Numbered from the stretch's first letter, positions 15,885-25,996 are shown. The stretch: DNA of 64,000 nucleotides from Deltaproteobacteria bacterium HGW-Deltaproteobacteria-4 (GCA_002841765.1 PHAV01000012.1:1-64000), one strand, 5' to 3'. Notes: generated from the letters alone by a model not told the origin. Numbers and translations are program-made.

Positions 15885-18584
15885 ATGATTGGTAATATCC
15901 TGAAAAAGATTTTTGGCAGCGAGAGTGATCGCGAATTGAAGCGGTTGCAACCCCTCGTTGACAAGATTAACTCCCTGGAAGCGCAGACAATCGCCCTTTC
16001 TGACGAGCAGCTCCGTGCCAGGACTGAAGAGTTCCGGGCTCGGCTCCGCCAAGGCGAGTCCCTTGATGACATTCTTCCTGAAGCCTTCGCGGTGGTGCGT
16101 GAAGCCGGGCGACGAATTCTCGGTATGCGTCATTTTGACACCCAGCTTATTGGCGGCATGGTTTTGCATCAGGGGAAAATTGCCGAGATGAAGACCGGCG
16201 AAGGGAAGACCCTGGTCTCGACCCTCCCGGCCTACCTGAATGCTCTCAGTGGTCAGAGTGTCCATATTGTCACCGTCAACGATTACCTGGCGCGCCGTGA
16301 CTCGGAATGGATGGGCAATATCCATCGTTTCCTCGGTTTGAGCGTCGGAGTCATCGTCCACGGGCTCAACGATGCCGAACGCAAGGCGGCTTACGCCTGC
16401 GATATTACCTACTGCACGAATAATGAACTCGGCTTTGACTATCTGCGCGACAATATGAAGTTTTCTCTCGACGATTATGTCCAGAGGGATTTGAATTTTG
16501 CCATCGTTGACGAGGTCGACTCCATCCTTATCGACGAAGCACGGACACCGCTGATCATCTCCGGCCCGAGTGAGGGGTCCAGCGAGCACTATTACACCGT
16601 CAACAAGATTATCCCGCGGCTGGTCAAAGGGGAGATGATCGAGCACCGGGATGGCAAGATCGGCCTGTCGAGTAAAGAATATACTGGCGATTATACCATT
16701 GATGAAAAGGCCAAGAACGCCGCTTTGACCGAGCAGGGGGTCCTCACCGTTGAGAAGTTGCTGGGGATCTCCAATCTCTTCGATCCCAAGCATATCGAGA
16801 TTTTGCACCATGCCAATCAGGCGCTGCGGGCGCACACACTCTTCCGGCGTGATGTCGATTATGTGGTCAATGATGGCGAGATCGTCATTGTCGACGAATT
16901 TACCGGCCGGATGATGCCGGGTCGGCGCTGGAGTGACGGTTTGCACCAGGCGATCGAAGCAAAAGAAGGGGTCAAGATTGAAAGTGAAAATCAGACTCTG
17001 GCGACGATCACTTTCCAGAATTACTTCCGCATGTATAAAAAACTTGCGGGGATGACCGGCACTGCCGATACCGAGGCGACCGAATTCAACGAGATCTACA
17101 AGTTGGGGGTTTCGGTCGTTCCGACCAATCGTCCGATGATTCGAATTGACCAGGCGGATGTTATTTATAAATCGGAGAAGGAAAAATTTAACGCAGTTGT
17201 GGCGGATGTGATCGAGCGCCATGCTAAAGGGCAACCGTCGCTGGTCGGCACCATCTCCATCGAAAAGTCAGAAACACTGGCGTTAATGTTACGCGAAAAA
17301 GGGATCCCCCACTACGTCCTTAATGCCAAGCACCATGATCGCGAAGCTGAGATTGTTGCCCAGGCCGGCCGCAAGGGGGCTGTGACGATCGCCACGAATA
17401 TGGCCGGGCGCGGCACGGATATCATCCTCGGAGGAAATCCCGAGATGATGACGAAGCGTCTTGCCGCCGAAGTCGCCAACAGCGAGGAAGTCTACGCCGA
17501 TCTCCAGGAAAAATGCCGTGAGCTTTGTGCCAAGGAGAAGGAAGAAGTGCTTGCCGCCGGCGGCCTTTATATCTGCGGTACCGAGCGTCACGAATCGCGG
17601 CGTATCGATAACCAGTTGCGCGGCCGTTCCGGCCGGCAAGGGGACCCCGGTGAGAGCCGTTTTTATCTCTCCCTGGAAGACGATCTACTGCGCATCTTCG
17701 GCTCACATCGCGTCGCTTTCATAATGGATAAACTGAAAATCCCTGAAAATGAGCCGATTGAGCATGGCATGATCTCCAAGGCGATCGAAAATGCCCAGAA
17801 GAAGGTCGAAGCGCATAACTATGAGATCCGCAAGCATCTTATCGATTATGATGACGTCATGAACAAGCAGCGCGAGGTCATCTATTCACAACGCAAAGAG
17901 GTTCTTTCCGGCGTCGGTGTCCGTGAGATTTTCCAATCGATCATTGACGAAACGATCGACACCCTCGTCGCTTCGCATTGTCCTCCTGCGGTCAAGGGGC
18001 ATGAACAGCACTGGGACCTCGATGCATTAGTCGACGAGTGTTACTCGCTCTTCTGTTTTCGGCCGCAACTCCCGAGCGTGCAAACGCCCCAGGAGATGCA
18101 CGAAGCGTTGCAGGCGGCGGTCAACAAGCGTTTACAGGAGAAGGAAGCCGACTTCACCACGCCGGTGATGGATCAGTTGATGAAGATTCTTCTGCTACAG
18201 GCGATCGACGGACAGTGGAAAGATCATCTGCTCTCCATCGATCATCTCAAGGAAGGGATCGGTCTGCGCGGCTATGCGCAGAAAAACCCCAAAGAGGAAT
18301 ACAAAAAAGAGGCCTACAGTCTCTTTATGGATCTGATGATCCGCATCCGTCAGGAAGTAGTGACCAAGCTCTTTTACGTGCAATTGGTGCATGAGGAGGA
18401 TGTGGCAAAGATGGAAGCGGAAGAACTGGAGCGCAACCGCGCTACCTTGCGGGGAATGACCGGTGAAGATGAAGGCGCAGAAGAACATCGGCCCCTTACC
18501 CGGGAAGAAGAGAAGGTCGGGCGCAATGAACTGTGCCCCTGCGGCAGCGGCAAGAAGTATAAAAAATGTTGCGGGCAGGGTTAA
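15885..18584 (+). CDS. secA: Protein translocase ATPase SecA
   Basis: The 899-residue motor pushes preproteins through SecYEG. Visible features are Walker [10 protein letters not shown] (about residues 100-108), Walker [16 protein letters not shown], the second helicase domain GTISIEKSE...[13 protein letters not shown] and the C-terminal zinc-binding tail [13 protein letters not shown], which also binds SecB. The ATG at 15885 has GGAG 6 bases upstream and gives the standard [11 protein letters not shown] start; another ATG at 15873 would add four residues. A long antisense frame over it is a shadow. Confidence 0.98.
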   Translation: MIGNILKKIFGSESDRELKRLQPLVDKINSLEAQTIALSDEQLRARTEEFRARLRQGESLDDILPEAFAVVREAGRRILGMRHFDTQLIGGMVLHQGKIAEMKTGEGKTLVSTLPAYLNALSGQSVHIVTVNDYLARRDSEWMGNIHRFLGLSVGVIVHGLNDAERKAAYACDITYCTNNELGFDYLRDNMKFSLDDYVQRDLNFAIVDEVDSILIDEARTPLIISGPSEGSSEHYYTVNKIIPRLVKGEMIEHRDGKIGLSSKEYTGDYTIDEKAKNAALTEQGVLTVEKLLGISNLFDPKHIEILHHANQALRAHTLFRRDVDYVVNDGEIVIVDEFTGRMMPGRRWSDGLHQAIEAKEGVKIESENQTLATITFQNYFRMYKKLAGMTGTADTEATEFNEIYKLGVSVVPTNRPMIRIDQADVIYKSEKEKFNAVVADVIERHAKGQPSLVGTISIEKSETLALMLREKGIPHYVLNAKHHDREAEIVAQAGRKGAVTIATNMAGRGTDIILGGNPEMMTKRLAAEVANSEEVYADLQEKCRELCAKEKEEVLAAGGLYICGTERHESRRIDNQLRGRSGRQGDPGESRFYLSLEDDLLRIFGSHRVAFIMDKLKIPENEPIEHGMISKAIENAQKKVEAHNYEIRKHLIDYDDVMNKQREVIYSQRKEVLSGVGVREIFQSIIDETIDTLVASHCPPAVKGHEQHWDLDALVDECYSLFCFRPQLPSVQTPQEMHEALQAAVNKRLQEKEADFTTPVMDQLMKILLLQAIDGQWKDHLLSIDHLKEGIGLRGYAQKNPKEEYKKEAYSLFMDLMIRIRQEVVTKLFYVQLVHEEDVAKMEAEELERNRATLRGMTGEDEGAEEHRPLTREEEKVGRNELCPCGSGKKYKKCCGQG

Positions 18585-18618
18585 TCCTTTAACTTCAGAT
18601 GATTAGAGATTAAACATC

Positions 18619-19809
18619 ATGCAAAATCTCAAGATAAAAGGCTTTCGTTTTGCCGCCTGCTCTGCCGGGATCAAGAAGAGCGGTAAGCTCGACATGGGTT
18701 TGATCGTTTCGTCGACACCGGCGCGTTGTGCAGCGGTCTATACCACCAACAAGGTTGTGGCCGCGCCAATCGTCATCACCCGCGAGCGTCTGTCTGCAGG
18801 TATCTGTCAGGCGATTCTGGTCAACAGCGGCAATGCCAATGCCTGCACCGGTACTTCCGGCCATGCCGTCGCCCTGCAGACGGCTGAACTTGTCGCCGCG
18901 CAGTTGCAGATTCCAGTCGAAACAGTTGCCATCGCTTCGACCGGAGTCATCGGTCAACTCCTGCCTTTGGCTCCCTTTGAAGCGTTTCTGCCGCAACTGG
19001 TTAGCACTCTCAATGAAGATCAATGTGCCGGCGTTGCTGAGGCGATCCGCACCACTGATGCCTACCCCAAAATAGCCACAGCAAAAGGGGACAGCAACGG
19101 CCATCCCTACAATATCGTCGCCATTGCCAAGGGGGCGGGGATGATCCATCCGAATATGGCGACCATGCTTTCCTTTGTCATGACCGATGCGCAGGTCGCA
19201 CCGGATCTTCTCGATGGGGCTTTGCGGCGTGCCGTTGATGCATCTTTTAATAGTATCACCGTCGATCGCGATACTTCGACCAACGATATGGTTTTGATCC
19301 TCGCTAACGGCGCAGCGACGGGAGCGGAGCTCCAAAACAATACTCCGGACGGGGATGTTTTTAGCGAACATCTCGCGTCTGTACTGTTGCAACTGGCGAA
19401 GTTGATTGTCAAGGACGGGGAAGGGGCGACCAAGGTCGTCGAGATCGAAGTACGCGGGGCACTGGACGATGCTGAAGCGCGGCAGGCGGCCATGAGTGTT
19501 GCCACCTCCAGTCTGGTCAAGACCGCCTTCTTTGGCGAGGACGCCAACTGGGGCCGGATCATTGCCGCAGTCGGTTACTCCGGGGCGGAAATCGATCCAC
19601 AGCGGGTCGCTGTCTCCTTTGGTGGAGTATCAGTTGTGCGTGACGGCATCAGCACCGGCGCTGAACTTGAAGCCAAAGCCACCGCTGTACTGAAGCAGCC
19701 CGAATTCAAGGTGACCATCGATCTCCATCTTGGGAGCGGCCTGGGACGCTATTTCACTTCGGATTTGACTTACGACTATGTCAAGTGCAATGCCTCTTAT
19801 CGAAGTTGA
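18619..19809 (+). CDS. argJ: Bifunctional ornithine acetyltransferase / N-acetylglutamate synthase
   Basis: The 396-residue protein recycles the acetyl group between N-acetylornithine and glutamate in arginine synthesis. It carries the self-cleavage motif GMIHPNMATMLSF, in which the Thr after Ala becomes the nucleophile of the beta chain, plus ASTGVIGQLLPL and the C-terminal DLTYDYVKCNASYRS. The length is typical. It follows secA by 34 bases with the same orientation. Whether it is mono- or bifunctional cannot be told from sequence. Confidence 0.96.
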   Translation: MQNLKIKGFRFAACSAGIKKSGKLDMGLIVSSTPARCAAVYTTNKVVAAPIVITRERLSAGICQAILVNSGNANACTGTSGHAVALQTAELVAAQLQIPVETVAIASTGVIGQLLPLAPFEAFLPQLVSTLNEDQCAGVAEAIRTTDAYPKIATAKGDSNGHPYNIVAIAKGAGMIHPNMATMLSFVMTDAQVAPDLLDGALRRAVDASFNSITVDRDTSTNDMVLILANGAATGAELQNNTPDGDVFSEHLASVLLQLAKLIVKDGEGATKVVEIEVRGALDDAEARQAAMSVATSSLVKTAFFGEDANWGRIIAAVGYSGAEIDPQRVAVSFGGVSVVRDGISTGAELEAKATAVLKQPEFKVTIDLHLGSGLGRYFTSDLTYDYVKCNASYRS

Positions 19810-19852
19810 AGGCTTTGCGGTCCTTCCCTTCTAATTTTTCCGGATAAATTTC

Positions 19853-21031
19853 ATGCCTTCTCAGTCCGTACCGATTCAACGCGTTATCCTCATCGTCCTT
19901 GACGGCGTTGGTATCGGTGCCCTGCCGGATGCCGCCAGTTATGGTGACAGTGGAGCCAATACCCTGTTGCATATTGCCCAGGCAAAGGGCGGCTTGTCTC
20001 TCCCCAATCTGCAGAGTCTCGGTCTTGGTAATATTTTACATCTCCCCGGCATCCCCCCCTCATTACCTGCTACGGCACATTACGGGCGGATGCAGCCGTG
20101 TGCCTCCGGCAAGGATTCCACCACCGGCCATTGGGAAATCTGCGGCGTAACACAATTGCAGCCCTTTTCTACCTTTCCGCACGGTTTCCCCGCTGAAATC
20201 ATCGCGGCCTTTCAGGAACAGACCGGTTTGGAGCCACTGGGTAATATCGCGGCGAGCGGCACAGATGTTTTGCGACTTTTTGGAGAAGAACACCTGCGCA
20301 GCGGCCGTCCGATTATCTATACCAGTGTCGATTCCGTACTTCAGATTGCCGCGCATGAAGAGATCATGGCCCCGGAGCGTCTTTACGAAATCTGCCGGAT
20401 AGCCCGGAAGATTCTCGACCCCTATCGCGTCGCACGGGTCATTGCCCGCCCCTTTAGGGGCACTGCGGTCGATGACTTTAAAAGGACGCGGCGACGTCGT
20501 GATTTTTCCATGCTGCCAACCACGCCGACAATCCTTGATGATCTCATCAATAATCGTTTGCCTGTTTACGCCATCGGTAAAATCAGCGACCTGTTTGCCG
20601 GGCAGGGCATCTCGAACTCTGTCTCCACCCGCAATAATCAGGAGGGGATGGAGCAGACCGTGGCGGCCCTTAAAGAGATAGAGCGGGGGGTGATCTTCAC
20701 CAATCTTATCGACTTCGATATGGAGTTCGGACATCGCCTCGATGTGGCCGGCTTCGCCCGGGCTCTGGAACGATTTGATTCGGACCTTGCTTTGCTCCTT
20801 GCTGCCTTGTCTCCGACTGACCTCCTCATCATCACCGCTGACCACGGTTGCGACCCGACCACCGCCGGGAGCGATCATAGCCGTGAGTATGTGCCGCTCC
20901 TCGTCTGGCAGTCGGGCATGACGGCAGGCAGGGATCTGGGGACACGGGCGACCTTTGCCGATATTGCCGCCACCATTGCAACAATCTTCTTTTTGCCCCT
21001 CCGCAACGGCACGCCTCTGGTGCTGGAGTAG
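19853..21031 (+). CDS. deoB: Phosphopentomutase
   Basis: The 392-residue alkaline-phosphatase-superfamily enzyme interconverts ribose/deoxyribose 1- and 5-phosphates. Motifs include LDGVGIGALPDA near residues 15-26, GKDSTTGHWE with the phospho-acceptor Thr, and ITADHGCDPTT with metal ligands. It lies 43 bases after argJ. Other nucleoside-salvage genes (upp, uraA) are in the window but not adjacent. Confidence 0.96.
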   Translation: MPSQSVPIQRVILIVLDGVGIGALPDAASYGDSGANTLLHIAQAKGGLSLPNLQSLGLGNILHLPGIPPSLPATAHYGRMQPCASGKDSTTGHWEICGVTQLQPFSTFPHGFPAEIIAAFQEQTGLEPLGNIAASGTDVLRLFGEEHLRSGRPIIYTSVDSVLQIAAHEEIMAPERLYEICRIARKILDPYRVARVIARPFRGTAVDDFKRTRRRRDFSMLPTTPTILDDLINNRLPVYAIGKISDLFAGQGISNSVSTRNNQEGMEQTVAALKEIERGVIFTNLIDFDMEFGHRLDVAGFARALERFDSDLALLLAALSPTDLLIITADHGCDPTTAGSDHSREYVPLLVWQSGMTAGRDLGTRATFADIAATIATIFFLPLRNGTPLVLE

Positions 21032-21057
21032 ATCATGCTTGACTTTATTTGGCCGAG

Positions 21058-21083
21058 ACCTTATCCATATATTACAATAAGGT
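21058..21083. promoter_or_regulatory. Candidate operator of the ArsR-type regulator
   Basis: Seven-base arms ACCTTAT (21058-21064) and ATAAGGT (21077-21083) form an AT-rich dyad 41 bases before the ArsR-type ATG, similar in layout to ArsR/SmtB autoregulatory sites. A possible -35 TTGACT lies just upstream at 21040. Confidence 0.45.
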
Positions 21084-21123
21084 TTGTGATGCTGATTTAA
21101 TCTACATTCAGGAGAAGAAGACA

Positions 21124-21429
21124 ATGGCGCAACAGGAGTTCGACAAACATGTCAATCTCGAACGTCAAGCAGAAATACTCAAAGTCCTCGGCCATCCGAT
21201 CCGCCTGAAAATTGTTGCCGGACTCCTTTCCCAGAGTTGTAACGTCAAAAAGATCTGGGAGTGTCTGGAATTGCCCCAGGCGACTGTTTCCCAGCATTTG
21301 TCGCTATTGAAGAGTAAACAGATCATTGCCGGCCGCCGCGACGGTACGGAAGTTTTTTACAGCGTCATATCTTCTGAAGCCAAGGATATTATCGCCGCAA
21401 TCTTTGCCCCACAAAATCTTTGTCGCTGA
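21124..21429 (+). CDS. ArsR-family transcriptional regulator
   Basis: The 101-residue winged-helix protein has LKVLGHPIRLKIVAGLL and the recognition helix QATVSQHLSLLKSKQII, followed by a beta-wing (GRRDGTEVFYSV). Cysteines are at 39, 47 and 100. The usual ELCVCDL metal site is absent, and the Cys39/Cys100 spacing recalls persulfide-sensing SqrR/BigR proteins, so thiol sensing is possible. The ATG at 21124 has AGGAGA 9 bases upstream; a longer frame from 21049 runs through the putative promoter and is rejected. Confidence 0.88.
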   Translation: MAQQEFDKHVNLERQAEILKVLGHPIRLKIVAGLLSQSCNVKKIWECLELPQATVSQHLSLLKSKQIIAGRRDGTEVFYSVISSEAKDIIAAIFAPQNLCR

Positions 21430-21436
21430 CATTTCT

Positions 21437-22270
21437 ATGAACAAAAAACGTTTTCACCCTTTTGCTTTTTTGCTTTTGCTGTGGACATTGTTTTTACTTT
21501 CCGCCCCGTGCCCCCTTGCTGCCGATGAATCTGCACCTGTCCCTGCAAATAAAGCAACGATCGAGGTCTTGTCTGACCTTGATCGGCACTACAACCTCTC
21601 CTTCCTTTGGTTTGACCATCTCGCCAGCGGGCAGTTAAGTTTTAGTCCTGATCCGTCAGCGCCAAATCGTTATCGTGCACTTCTTGATGCCAAGACACTC
21701 GGTGTGGCCGCTTGGTTAACCGGTGACCGGATGCAGCGTTACGAAACCCTGATGGAGATGACCCCGCAAGGGCGACTTCAGACGCTCGAATACAAGTCGA
21801 TGATTTACAAGAATAAGGGGGGAAAGGTCGAACAATCGAAACACTATACCTTTAATGCTAAAACCCGGACGATAATGATGACCCGCAGTAAGGCCGGGAT
21901 ACAAGGGAAAGAACAACCAATCAAGGTATTCAGCGAGCGTTTCCCTGTTGATTTTCTCACCGCCGGATTCAATTTTATTCTGGGAGTCGATGGGCCGATT
22001 CGAGCGGGAGAACGCAAGGAGATCGTTACCTTCGATGACAAGGGGGAACGAACGATTGTGATTGAAGTCCTGAGAGCCGACGCTTGGCCAAAAACCACTT
22101 TCTTCCCCGCGGGGAGTGGAACCCTTCTTAAGATTATTCTACCCCCTGACATTCTTGATACCAGCGACGGCGCTGTCTATGCTCTGCTCGATGAGAAGTT
22201 TTTACCGTCCCGGGTGATCGTCAAGAATGTTTTGGGGTTGGGTGATGTGCGCTGTGAATTACGGCCATAA
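21437..22270 (+). CDS. Exported DUF3108-type protein
   Basis: The 277-residue protein has a signal peptide (core FAFLLLLWTLFLLSA, cleavage probably after PLAA near 29). The mature part is beta-rich with YNLSFLWFDHLASGQLSF, VEQSKHYTFNAKTRTI and DVRCELRP at the end, fitting DUF3108 periplasmic proteins of unknown function. It starts 7 bases after the ArsR-type gene and may be controlled with it. The ATG at 21437 is taken because the signal peptide begins there; an upstream extension overlaps the regulator. Confidence 0.75.
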   Translation: MNKKRFHPFAFLLLLWTLFLLSAPCPLAADESAPVPANKATIEVLSDLDRHYNLSFLWFDHLASGQLSFSPDPSAPNRYRALLDAKTLGVAAWLTGDRMQRYETLMEMTPQGRLQTLEYKSMIYKNKGGKVEQSKHYTFNAKTRTIMMTRSKAGIQGKEQPIKVFSERFPVDFLTAGFNFILGVDGPIRAGERKEIVTFDDKGERTIVIEVLRADAWPKTTFFPAGSGTLLKIILPPDILDTSDGAVYALLDEKFLPSRVIVKNVLGLGDVRCELRP

Positions 22271-22316
22271 ACACTCAATTTTCAAATGATATGGAAATAA
22301 TTAAGGTAGAGAGACA

Positions 22317-22742
22317 ATGAAAGAACGTCGCGCCGAATTCGTTCGTCTGCGCAAATCGGAACGGGCGCGCCATCTCTTTGAGTTGGCAGTTGAATTCTAT
22401 AACTCCGGCCAACGGGTGCTGATTCTTGTCGCGGATGATGATCAGGGGGTCAAACTCGATCACTTTTTGTGGACGTGGAAAAGAGATTCTTTTTTGCCGC
22501 ATGCCTTTGACAACGGCGCTGTTGAGTGTCTCGGCGATCCAATCGTCATTGCCTCGACCGAGCGCAATGCCAACGCCAGTCGGGTCGTTATCCTCGGCCG
22601 GCCGGCACCGCTGAATTTCCTTCGCCAGTTTGATACTGTCATCGACTTTGCCGAAACCTACGATGAAGAACTCGCCGCAGCCAGTCGCAAACGGTACCGC
22701 GTTTATCAGGAAGCCGGTTTTGTCACTACCCTCCGTGAATAG
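22317..22742 (+). CDS. holC: DNA polymerase III subunit chi
   Basis: The 141-residue protein has the HolC pattern: VRLRKSERARHLFELAVEFYNSGQRVLILVADDDQGVKLDHFLWTWK shortened here to its key parts (LxxxLxxxxYxxGxRVLI, LDxxLWTW), then FLPHAF and DPIVIAS. Chi links the clamp loader to SSB. It overlaps the rsmE start by 8 bases. Confidence 0.88.
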   Translation: MKERRAEFVRLRKSERARHLFELAVEFYNSGQRVLILVADDDQGVKLDHFLWTWKRDSFLPHAFDNGAVECLGDPIVIASTERNANASRVVILGRPAPLNFLRQFDTVIDFAETYDEELAAASRKRYRVYQEAGFVTTLRE

Positions 22743-23487
22743 CGGCGGAGGCCAAAGCCTGATACGCCTTGCCGGCGTCGTTGAGTCCGAAATTCCGTGC
22801 CTGTTCTCTGCCGAAGTTGCAGTGGCACTGAGTCACTGGCAGGCGCGACCCGGGATGGTTGTCACGGTTGTCGATGCCGCCGGAGTGATGTGGCGGGGAC
22901 GCCTCACTGATCTCAATGCCAGCGGGGGGATTCTGATCCCCTTTCAGCGCTCTTTGCGGCCGTTCGAAAGTTCTTTAGCTCTGACTGTCTATCAGGCGCT
23001 GCCGGAGAAAGAACGATTCGAACTCATTCTTGAAAAGCTCACCGAACTCGGGGTGACCCGCATCGTCCCCATTATTTCGCAGCACTCTTCCACGCTGGCG
23101 GCGCGCGATGCCAAACAGCCGAAATCCCACCGCTGGCCGGAAGTGCTCCGCCGGGCCGCCGTGCAATGTCGCCGGGCGATCATTCCGGAACTCAGCCCCT
23201 GCCTTGATCTCGCCAGCGTCTTTACTGATGCCAACAACGACACTCTCCGTCTCATGCTTTATGAAGGGGAGGGGACATTCTCCCTCAAAGAGACACTCGC
23301 CGGCCAGGAGTGCCGGCAGGTCGCCTTGCTGGTCGGTCCCGAAGGGGGCTTTGCCGCCGAGGAAGTCGCGGTCGCGCGTTGTAACGGATTTCTGCCGGTC
23401 TCCCTTGGTCCGCGCATCCTTCGCACCGAAACTGCGGCAATCAGCGCCGCCACCGTGATCCAGTACGCCCTCGGCGATTTGAACTAA
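22735..23487 (+). CDS. rsmE: 16S rRNA (uracil-1498-N3) methyltransferase
   Basis: The 250-residue SPOUT methyltransferase has the knot motifs LLVGPEGGFAAEE and LGPRILRTETAAI near the C-terminus and KLTELGVTRIVPIIS in the middle. RsmE methylates U1498 in the ribosomal P-site region. The GTG at 22735 is chosen because it gives normal length; the usual MRRF opening is absent, so the start is less sure than the rest. It overlaps the end of holC by 8 bases and begins an rRNA/tRNA methylation group. Confidence 0.88.
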   Translation: MNSGGGQSLIRLAGVVESEIPCLFSAEVAVALSHWQARPGMVVTVVDAAGVMWRGRLTDLNASGGILIPFQRSLRPFESSLALTVYQALPEKERFELILEKLTELGVTRIVPIISQHSSTLAARDAKQPKSHRWPEVLRRAAVQCRRAIIPELSPCLDLASVFTDANNDTLRLMLYEGEGTFSLKETLAGQECRQVALLVGPEGGFAAEEVAVARCNGFLPVSLGPRILRTETAAISAATVIQYALGDLN

Positions 23488-23499
23488 GGAAAGTTATCA

Positions 23500-24273
23500 A
23501 TGTCTCTCTCCATCGCGCCAGCAACGCCATTAACCAACATTGCCGTCATTCTCATCGAACCGCAAGGTCCTCTCAATATCGGCTCGGTCTGCCGGGTGAT
23601 GATGAACTTCGGTCTGGCGGATCTCCGTCTGGTTAATCCCCAGACGGATCACCTCGGTGAAGAAGCGCGACGCATGGCGGTGCGGGCCACTCCCCTTCTG
23701 GAGCAGGCGCGGGTCTATCTCTCCCTCCCTGACGCCCTGGCCGGCTGCAGCCTCGCCATCGGCACCACCCGTCGGTTCGGCAAATACCGGGAGGACTTCA
23801 TCCACCCCAATGATGCCGGGCGGGAGATCCTGACGGCAGCAGCCACGGCTTCGACCGCCCTGGTCTTCGGTCGCGAGGATCGCGGCCTCCACACCAACGA
23901 ACTTGATCTTTGTCAGCGCTTCCTCACCATCCCCACCAGCGACGAACTGCCGTCGATGAATCTCGCTCAGGCTGTCGCTGTCTGCCTTTATGAAGTCGGT
24001 CAGGCGGCCGCACAAGCCGCAGGGAAAGTGCGGGAACGGCGACGCAAGAGCGCCCCCTCCGCGGCGATTGAAGCGATGTACAGTCACATGCGCCAGAGCC
24101 TTTTGGAGATCGGTTACCTTGACCCGCAGAATCCTGAACACATCCTCCGCACCTTCCGTCGCATCTTCAGTCGCGCCGGTCTCAATGAACGGGATGTACG
24201 CATTCTGCAGGGACTCTGGAGCCGCCTCGACTGGATCGAGAACGAGCGCCGTAAAACTAAGGAGAACAAGTGA
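23500..24273 (+). CDS. trmJ: tRNA (cytidine/uridine-2'-O)-methyltransferase TrmJ type
   Basis: The 257-residue SPOUT protein has PLNIGSVCRVMMNFGLADLRL (split motif I), FGREDRGLHTNEL and IPTSDELPSMNLAQAVAV, which match TrmJ (group 1 RNA methyltransferases that act on position 32 of tRNAs). The charged C-terminal tail is typical. It starts 12 bases after rsmE and its stop overlaps the next ATG. Confidence 0.9.
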   Translation: MSLSIAPATPLTNIAVILIEPQGPLNIGSVCRVMMNFGLADLRLVNPQTDHLGEEARRMAVRATPLLEQARVYLSLPDALAGCSLAIGTTRRFGKYREDFIHPNDAGREILTAAATASTALVFGREDRGLHTNELDLCQRFLTIPTSDELPSMNLAQAVAVCLYEVGQAAAQAAGKVRERRRKSAPSAAIEAMYSHMRQSLLEIGYLDPQNPEHILRTFRRIFSRAGLNERDVRILQGLWSRLDWIENERRKTKENK

Positions 24274-24710
24274 TGCTCCTCCCTCCCGCCAGTCAGCCGT
24301 CCTCTGTCCTGCCGGCTGTCCCCGCCATTGTGCCCCCTCCCTTCGTCGAGGAGATCCTCACGAACGGTCTGCACCTGCGTTATTATGATCAGACCAACCG
24401 CTACTTCGGTGACTATCATCGGGTCCGGATTGTTGTCGAGATCGAACTGGCGCTGAGCAACGAGCTGCTGATCGATCAAGAGTTGCTGACGGCCGGCAAA
24501 AAACGCTTTGGAGTGAGCCTGACGACCAACAAGGTTCTGGAGCGGATGGGGGTTCCAGGGGGCCGTGTCGATGCACTGCGGGCAGAACTCGTCGCCAGCT
24601 ATCAAAACGAAGTGCAGAACTATCTCAGCCGCCCGGAAGTCCCCCTGCGTCTCCTTCGTGCCGAATTAGCCATTAAACCTTCGGCGTCGACGATTCTGAG
24701 GATGCGCTGA
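24273..24710 (+). CDS. Conserved-looking protein of unknown function between trmJ and rlmD
   Basis: The 145-residue soluble protein has no recognised family. It starts with a proline-rich stretch, then YYDQTNRYFGDYHRVRIVVEIE, a charged helix region with FGVSLTTNKVLERMGVP and a basic C-terminus. Its ATG overlaps the trmJ stop (TGATG) and its stop overlaps the rlmD ATG (TGATG), so it is translated in step with two RNA methyltransferases. A link to RNA modification is suggested only by this context. Confidence 0.7.
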   Translation: MLLPPASQPSSVLPAVPAIVPPPFVEEILTNGLHLRYYDQTNRYFGDYHRVRIVVEIELALSNELLIDQELLTAGKKRFGVSLTTNKVLERMGVPGGRVDALRAELVASYQNEVQNYLSRPEVPLRLLRAELAIKPSASTILRMR

Positions 24711-25996
24711 TGCTCGAATTGACCATTGAGAACCTCGTCTTTGGCGGCAACGGTCTCGGTCGTCTCGACGGCAAAGCGATCTTTGTCCCGCTGACCGCTC
24801 CCGGTGATCAGATCCTTTGTCGCATTGTTCGCGACAAGGGGCGCTGGGCCGAAGCCGAACTGGTCGAAATCCTCCAGCCAGCAGCCGAGCGGATCACACC
24901 ACCTTGTCCGGTCTTTGGTCTGTGCGGCGGCTGTCAGTGGCAATTCCTGCCTTATAGCGAGCAGGCAAGGTGGAAGGAAGCGATTTATCGCGATCTCCTC
25001 CAGCGTCAAGCCGGGGTAGCCGCCGAGAAGATCCGGCCGATTGTCGTTGCGCCGGAACCTTACGCCTATCGCAGTCGCGCCCAGTTCAAATGTTGCCACG
25101 GCAGCCAAGATTTTACTCTCGGATTTTTTCGCAAAGGGAGTCATAACGTCGAAGGAATCAACGCCTGCCCCCTGCTGCCGGCGGCGGTGAATCAGCTGAT
25201 TCCATTGCTGAAGTCGGCGATTGACGGAACCGCCGTGGCCACCCATATCCCCCAAATCGACGCGGGCATCGATGATCGCGGCAAGGTGCGGCTAGTCATC
25301 CATGCCCGCAACAATGCCGGCGCTGAAGTCGCAGAGCTGCTGCGCCCCCTGGCTCTTCAGGAGGATTTTGCGCTCTTCGTGCAGAGTGATCGTCGGGAAG
25401 AGGGATTACGTCATGTTTGCGGCGAGGAAGATCTGGTCATCAACTGCGACACGCCGCCCTTGGCGTTGGCGTACAAGGCCGGAGGATTCTCCCAGATCAA
25501 TCTCGAGCAGAATCGCACTCTGCTCAACGCCGTCCTCAGCGCCGCAGAGTTACAAGGGAAGGAGCGGGTTATCGATCTATACTGCGGAATGGGAAATTTT
25601 TCGCTCCCACTGGCTCTGCGTTGTGCCGAAGTCGTCGGTGTGGAGGATTATGCGCCGTCGATCATCCAAGCCAAGATTAATGCCCGACAAAACAGTCTGA
25701 AAAATACCCAATTTTACGCCCGTCCGGCTTTTGGTGCCCTGCGCGCTTACGGTCAGGCTGCACCCTTCGATCTCGTCGTCCTCGATCCACCGCGGGAGGG
25801 CGCGAGCGATGTCTGCCGCGAACTTATCGACCTTGGCCCGCCGCGCATCCTCTATATCTCCTGCGACCCGGCCACGCAAGCCCGGGATCTCAAGACCCTC
25901 CTCAATAACGGCTATCGCTGCCTCTCCGCCCAACCCTTCGATTTCTTCCCGCAAACCCATCACATCGAAAGTTTGGTCGTTCTCGTTCGCAACTGA
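24710..25996 (+). CDS. rlmD: 23S rRNA (uracil-1939-C5) methyltransferase
   Basis: The 428-residue enzyme has an N-terminal TRAM-like domain, the [4Fe-4S] cysteines in PCPVFGLCGGCQW plus a later Cys, the SAM site DLYCGMGNFSLPLA and catalytic SCDPATQARDL. It ends with FPQTHHIESLVVLVRN. The last 39 coding bases are part of a 42-bp sequence repeated at 32412-32453, beyond the pga cluster. The enzyme seems full length; the nearby insertion preserved its 3' end. Confidence 0.95.
   Translation: MLELTIENLVFGGNGLGRLDGKAIFVPLTAPGDQILCRIVRDKGRWAEAELVEILQPAAERITPPCPVFGLCGGCQWQFLPYSEQARWKEAIYRDLLQRQAGVAAEKIRPIVVAPEPYAYRSRAQFKCCHGSQDFTLGFFRKGSHNVEGINACPLLPAAVNQLIPLLKSAIDGTAVATHIPQIDAGIDDRGKVRLVIHARNNAGAEVAELLRPLALQEDFALFVQSDRREEGLRHVCGEEDLVINCDTPPLALAYKAGGFSQINLEQNRTLLNAVLSAAELQGKERVIDLYCGMGNFSLPLALRCAEVVGVEDYAPSIIQAKINARQNSLKNTQFYARPAFGALRAYGQAAPFDLVVLDPPREGASDVCRELIDLGPPRILYISCDPATQARDLKTLLNNGYRCLSAQPFDFFPQTHHIESLVVLVRN

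Noticed and set aside
15837-17234. 465-codon minus-strand frame over secA
   Set aside because: It is antisense to highly conserved secA sequence and shows no domain or ribosome binding site.
20063-21124. 353-codon minus-strand frame over deoB
   Set aside because: It is antisense to deoB with no protein-like hydrophobic pattern or motif.
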